This document shows positions 5,684 to 6,555 of a stretch of 6,555 bases of DNA, piece after piece. Made by a program: the position numbers and the translations under genes. Numbering within the stretch: the stretch's first letter is position 1; each line of letters starts with the position of its first letter. Source of the DNA: Akkermansiaceae bacterium (GTDB lineage: Bacteria > Verrucomicrobiota > Verrucomicrobiia > Verrucomicrobiales > Akkermansiaceae); assembly GCA_018676385.1 (NCBI GenBank), contig JABHEX010000253.1, positions 1 through 6,555 of the forward strand, given 5' to 3'. The notes under the pieces were generated by a model that saw only the letters and a program-made list of their open reading frames with translations, was not told where the DNA came from and did not search any database.

Positions 5684-6555
5684 TCACTTGTCTGCCTGCC
5701 AGTATTCTTTTTCCCAGTGCATTCCTTGGGGCGGTATGAGATCGGCGGCTTTGGGCTGTGCGACGTGTTTAAAGTATGTTGCAAGGGGTGTCTTGCCGGT
5801 ACGGGCACCGCGCGTATATCTGCCTTTTCCCCAATGTTTTCCGTGTGCGAGCAACTGAAAATCATTGATTTTTCCGGCGGCGGAGAAGCTAATGCCCCCC
5901 TCGAAGACACCTTGGTATCCGCGTTTGCCATCGGTAGTTTCAAGATGAAACGTGCCGCCAATTTTACCTTGTTTAGCAACTTTGAAGTGAAAATTTTTCA
6001 CCTCGGTGATTTTCCAAAGTGGAGGTTCTCCGCGAGTGCTGTCGGTGAAATGATAACGCGCGATGCGATATGCCATAGGTTTGGGTAACAAGCCTCCGCC
6101 AGATTGCATCAGTTTTTTGATCTGATTGATTTCATTATCTCTCAACCAAAGGTGGTCTACTGCAGCGAGTTTGCCGGGGATGTTTTTCTGAATATGCTGA
6201 TACTTGTCGCCTGCTTTCTCAAGAGCACGGGTGGTGACCTTGATTACTCGAGCGCTATCTGGTAGTGCGCGGTGATACTTTGCGTCTACTTGCCCATGAT
6301 CTGGCACCTTCGCCTGCTTGTCGGCGGCTGGTAGGCGGTTCCATTTCCTCAGTGCGTCGTGCATCATTTTGAGTCGACGTTCGGGTCCGCGGTTGTTGTT
6401 GAATCCTAACAGTTTTCCCCCGGCGGTCAGTATGTAGTGCCCTTGTCGGGTTGAGCCGCCCTGACCTTTTCGTGGTCCTTGGTTAGCAACCGAGCGAAAG
6501 AACTCGCCCTCCGCATCTTGTCGGCGGCGTTGGTACCAATCGTTGCATGCTACTG
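5684..6555 (-). CDS. Protein of unknown function, PVC-type family with possible thioredoxin-like N-terminal region; 5' end outside window
   Basis: The frame is open from the right edge to the TGA at 5684-5686, giving 289 codons without a stop, so the gene enters from outside. An internal ATG pair at 6362-6367 could start a 227-residue product, but the 62 residues before it look like real protein. They read CNDWYQRRRQDAEGEFF, then GGSTRQGHYILTAGGKLLGF, resembling a strand-rich thioredoxin-fold segment with TxQG and TAxGKLL motifs. Later come a DHLWL segment, TRGEPPLWK, and near the C-terminus HWGKGRYTRGARTGKTPLA, then IPPQ. From memory, proteins with this ending and a W-rich DHLWL..E region occur in Planctomycetes and Verrucomicrobia, often annotated hypothetical or thioredoxin-family. 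No CxxC is visible in the part present; a single Cys lies near the edge. Basic residues are abundant. Any signal peptide would lie outside. No function can be assigned. It converges on moxR across 70 bases. Confidence 0.82.
   Translation of the reverse strand, partial: VACNDWYQRRRQDAEGEFFRSVANQGPRKGQGGSTRQGHYILTAGGKLLGFNNNRGPERRLKMMHDALRKWNRLPAADKQAKVPDHGQVDAKYHRALPDSARVIKVTTRALEKAGDKYQHIQKNIPGKLAAVDHLWLRDNEINQIKKLMQSGGGLLPKPMAYRIARYHFTDSTRGEPPLWKITEVKNFHFKVAKQGKIGGTFHLETTDGKRGYQGVFEGGISFSAAGKINDFQLLAHGKHWGKGRYTRGARTGKTPLATYFKHVAQPKAADLIPPQGMHWEKEYWQADK

Noticed and set aside
5717..6088. Plus-strand 123-codon frame opposite the unknown minus-strand gene
   Set aside because: The minus-strand frame is longer, runs to the window edge and has family-like motifs; this frame has none.

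Overview
The window looks like chromosomal DNA from a member of the Planctomycetes-Verrucomicrobia-Chlamydiae group, most likely Verrucomicrobia. This is inferred from the gene types: a membrane-anchored protein with about 32-residue (W/Y)A..(N/D)P..A...W repeats, a protein ending in an HWG.G.YT.GAR.G.TPLA motif that I recall from planctomycete and verrucomicrobial genomes, and an ST0452-like acetyltransferase. Most starts also lack a Shine-Dalgarno sequence. No marker gene is present, so the lineage is provisional. I see no RNA gene, insertion sequence, CRISPR array or phage gene.

Positions 1-3235, minus strand, hold a compact amino-sugar operon read right to left: glmM (phosphoglucosamine mutase), a left-handed beta-helix glucosamine-1-phosphate acetyltransferase lacking the uridylyltransferase half of GlmU, and glmS (glutamine:fructose-6-phosphate amidotransferase, cut by the left edge). 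Gaps are 13 and 35 bases. Together the three should convert fructose-6-phosphate to GlcN-6-P (GlmS), GlcN-1-P (GlmM) and GlcNAc-1-P (acetyltransferase). The final UTP-dependent step to UDP-GlcNAc, the precursor of peptidoglycan and lipid A, has no gene here.

Positions 3236-3440 are an AT-rich divergent intergenic region with a small palindrome around an A-tract and weak promoter-like hexamers.

Positions 3441-5613, plus strand, hold two genes 58 bases apart: an N-terminally anchored protein with seven helical-type repeats, and a MoxR-family AAA+ ATPase. The usual MoxR partners (DUF58, von Willebrand factor A, TPR proteins) are absent, so the repeat protein is the only candidate partner in view.

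Positions 5614-5683 separate convergent genes and contain an 11-bp inverted repeat that may be a terminator. Positions 5684-6555, minus strand, hold the C-terminal 289 residues of a PVC-type protein of unknown function whose start lies beyond the right edge.
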